The position numbers and the translations under genes are program-made. Shown one piece after another: positions 13,343-13,387 of a stretch of DNA of 13,387 nt. Origin of the DNA: Ardenticatenales bacterium (lineage in GTDB: Bacteria > Chloroflexota > Anaerolineae > Ardenticatenales > Ardenticatenaceae); assembly GCA_013812995.1 (NCBI GenBank), contig JACCSL010000963.1:1-13387 (forward strand), written 5' to 3'. Each line of letters opens with the position of its first letter. Within the stretch, counting starts at the first letter, position 1. The notes under the pieces are model-generated. The model searched no databases. It was not told where the DNA came from and saw only the letters and a program-made list of their open reading frames with translations.

Positions 13343-13387
13343 TGGTTCTGCTGGAATTTGTGGTTGAGTCATGGCTCTGCGTGGTGG

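Noticed and set aside
13371..13387. Start of a following gene at ATG 13371
   Set aside because: Only five codons are visible and no clear ribosome binding site precedes it.

Overview
This is a GC-rich stretch with dense bacterial coding. It most resembles a member of the Chloroflexota, possibly of the Roseiflexus/Chloroflexus type. The assignment rests on gene families (a Ycf46-like AAA+ ATPase, a membrane-anchored C39 peptidase with TPRs, the N-terminus of a STAND/AAA-16 ATPase opening 'NPYIAGNPVGG', a divergent MurJ) and on interspersed heptanucleotide repeats. No marker gene is present, so it is an inference.

Layout. (1) 1-3757: a tightly coupled plus-strand operon with the 3' part of a Ycf46-like AAA+ ATPase, a polytopic membrane protein (ATGA overlap) and a two-TM protein with FlgD-like and Ig-like domains (1-nt overlap). 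A strong intrinsic terminator closes it. (2) 3812-6292: a second coupled plus-strand operon with an unrecognised 210-aa protein, a class I SAM methyltransferase and a geranylgeranyl-reductase/UbiH-like FAD oxidoreductase. The last two are of the kind often found beside type III polyketide synthases, but no such synthase is visible. (3) 6366-8814: the only minus-strand block. Read in its own direction it holds a 55-aa membrane protein with its own promoter and terminator, a truncated AAA/STAND remnant, 6-phosphofructokinase (pfkA) and an AadA-type nucleotidyltransferase whose start lies 4 nt after the pfkA stop. (4) 9016-13276: plus-strand genes for a small hypothetical protein, a HAD-IB phosphatase, a membrane-anchored C39-peptidase/TPR protein and a MurJ-type flippase.

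Repeats. Two families with a 7-nt period are seen. AAAAGTC elements lie at 6251-6357 and, inverted, at 8917-8980; they exactly bracket the minus-strand block, which suggests a recombinational inversion. AAAACGT elements lie at 11619-11688 and 13310-13342 and bracket murJ. Both AAAAGTC and AAAACGT elements touch gene ends: one supplies the last codons and stop of the FAD oxidoreductase, another overlaps the stop of the C39 peptidase gene.

The best candidate for an undescribed system is the first operon: a cytosolic AAA+ motor with two membrane partners, one carrying an extracytoplasmic Ig stalk, and both ending in similar acidic tails. The inversion-like architecture is the most striking non-coding signal. 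Family assignments were made by reading motifs; no database search was run.
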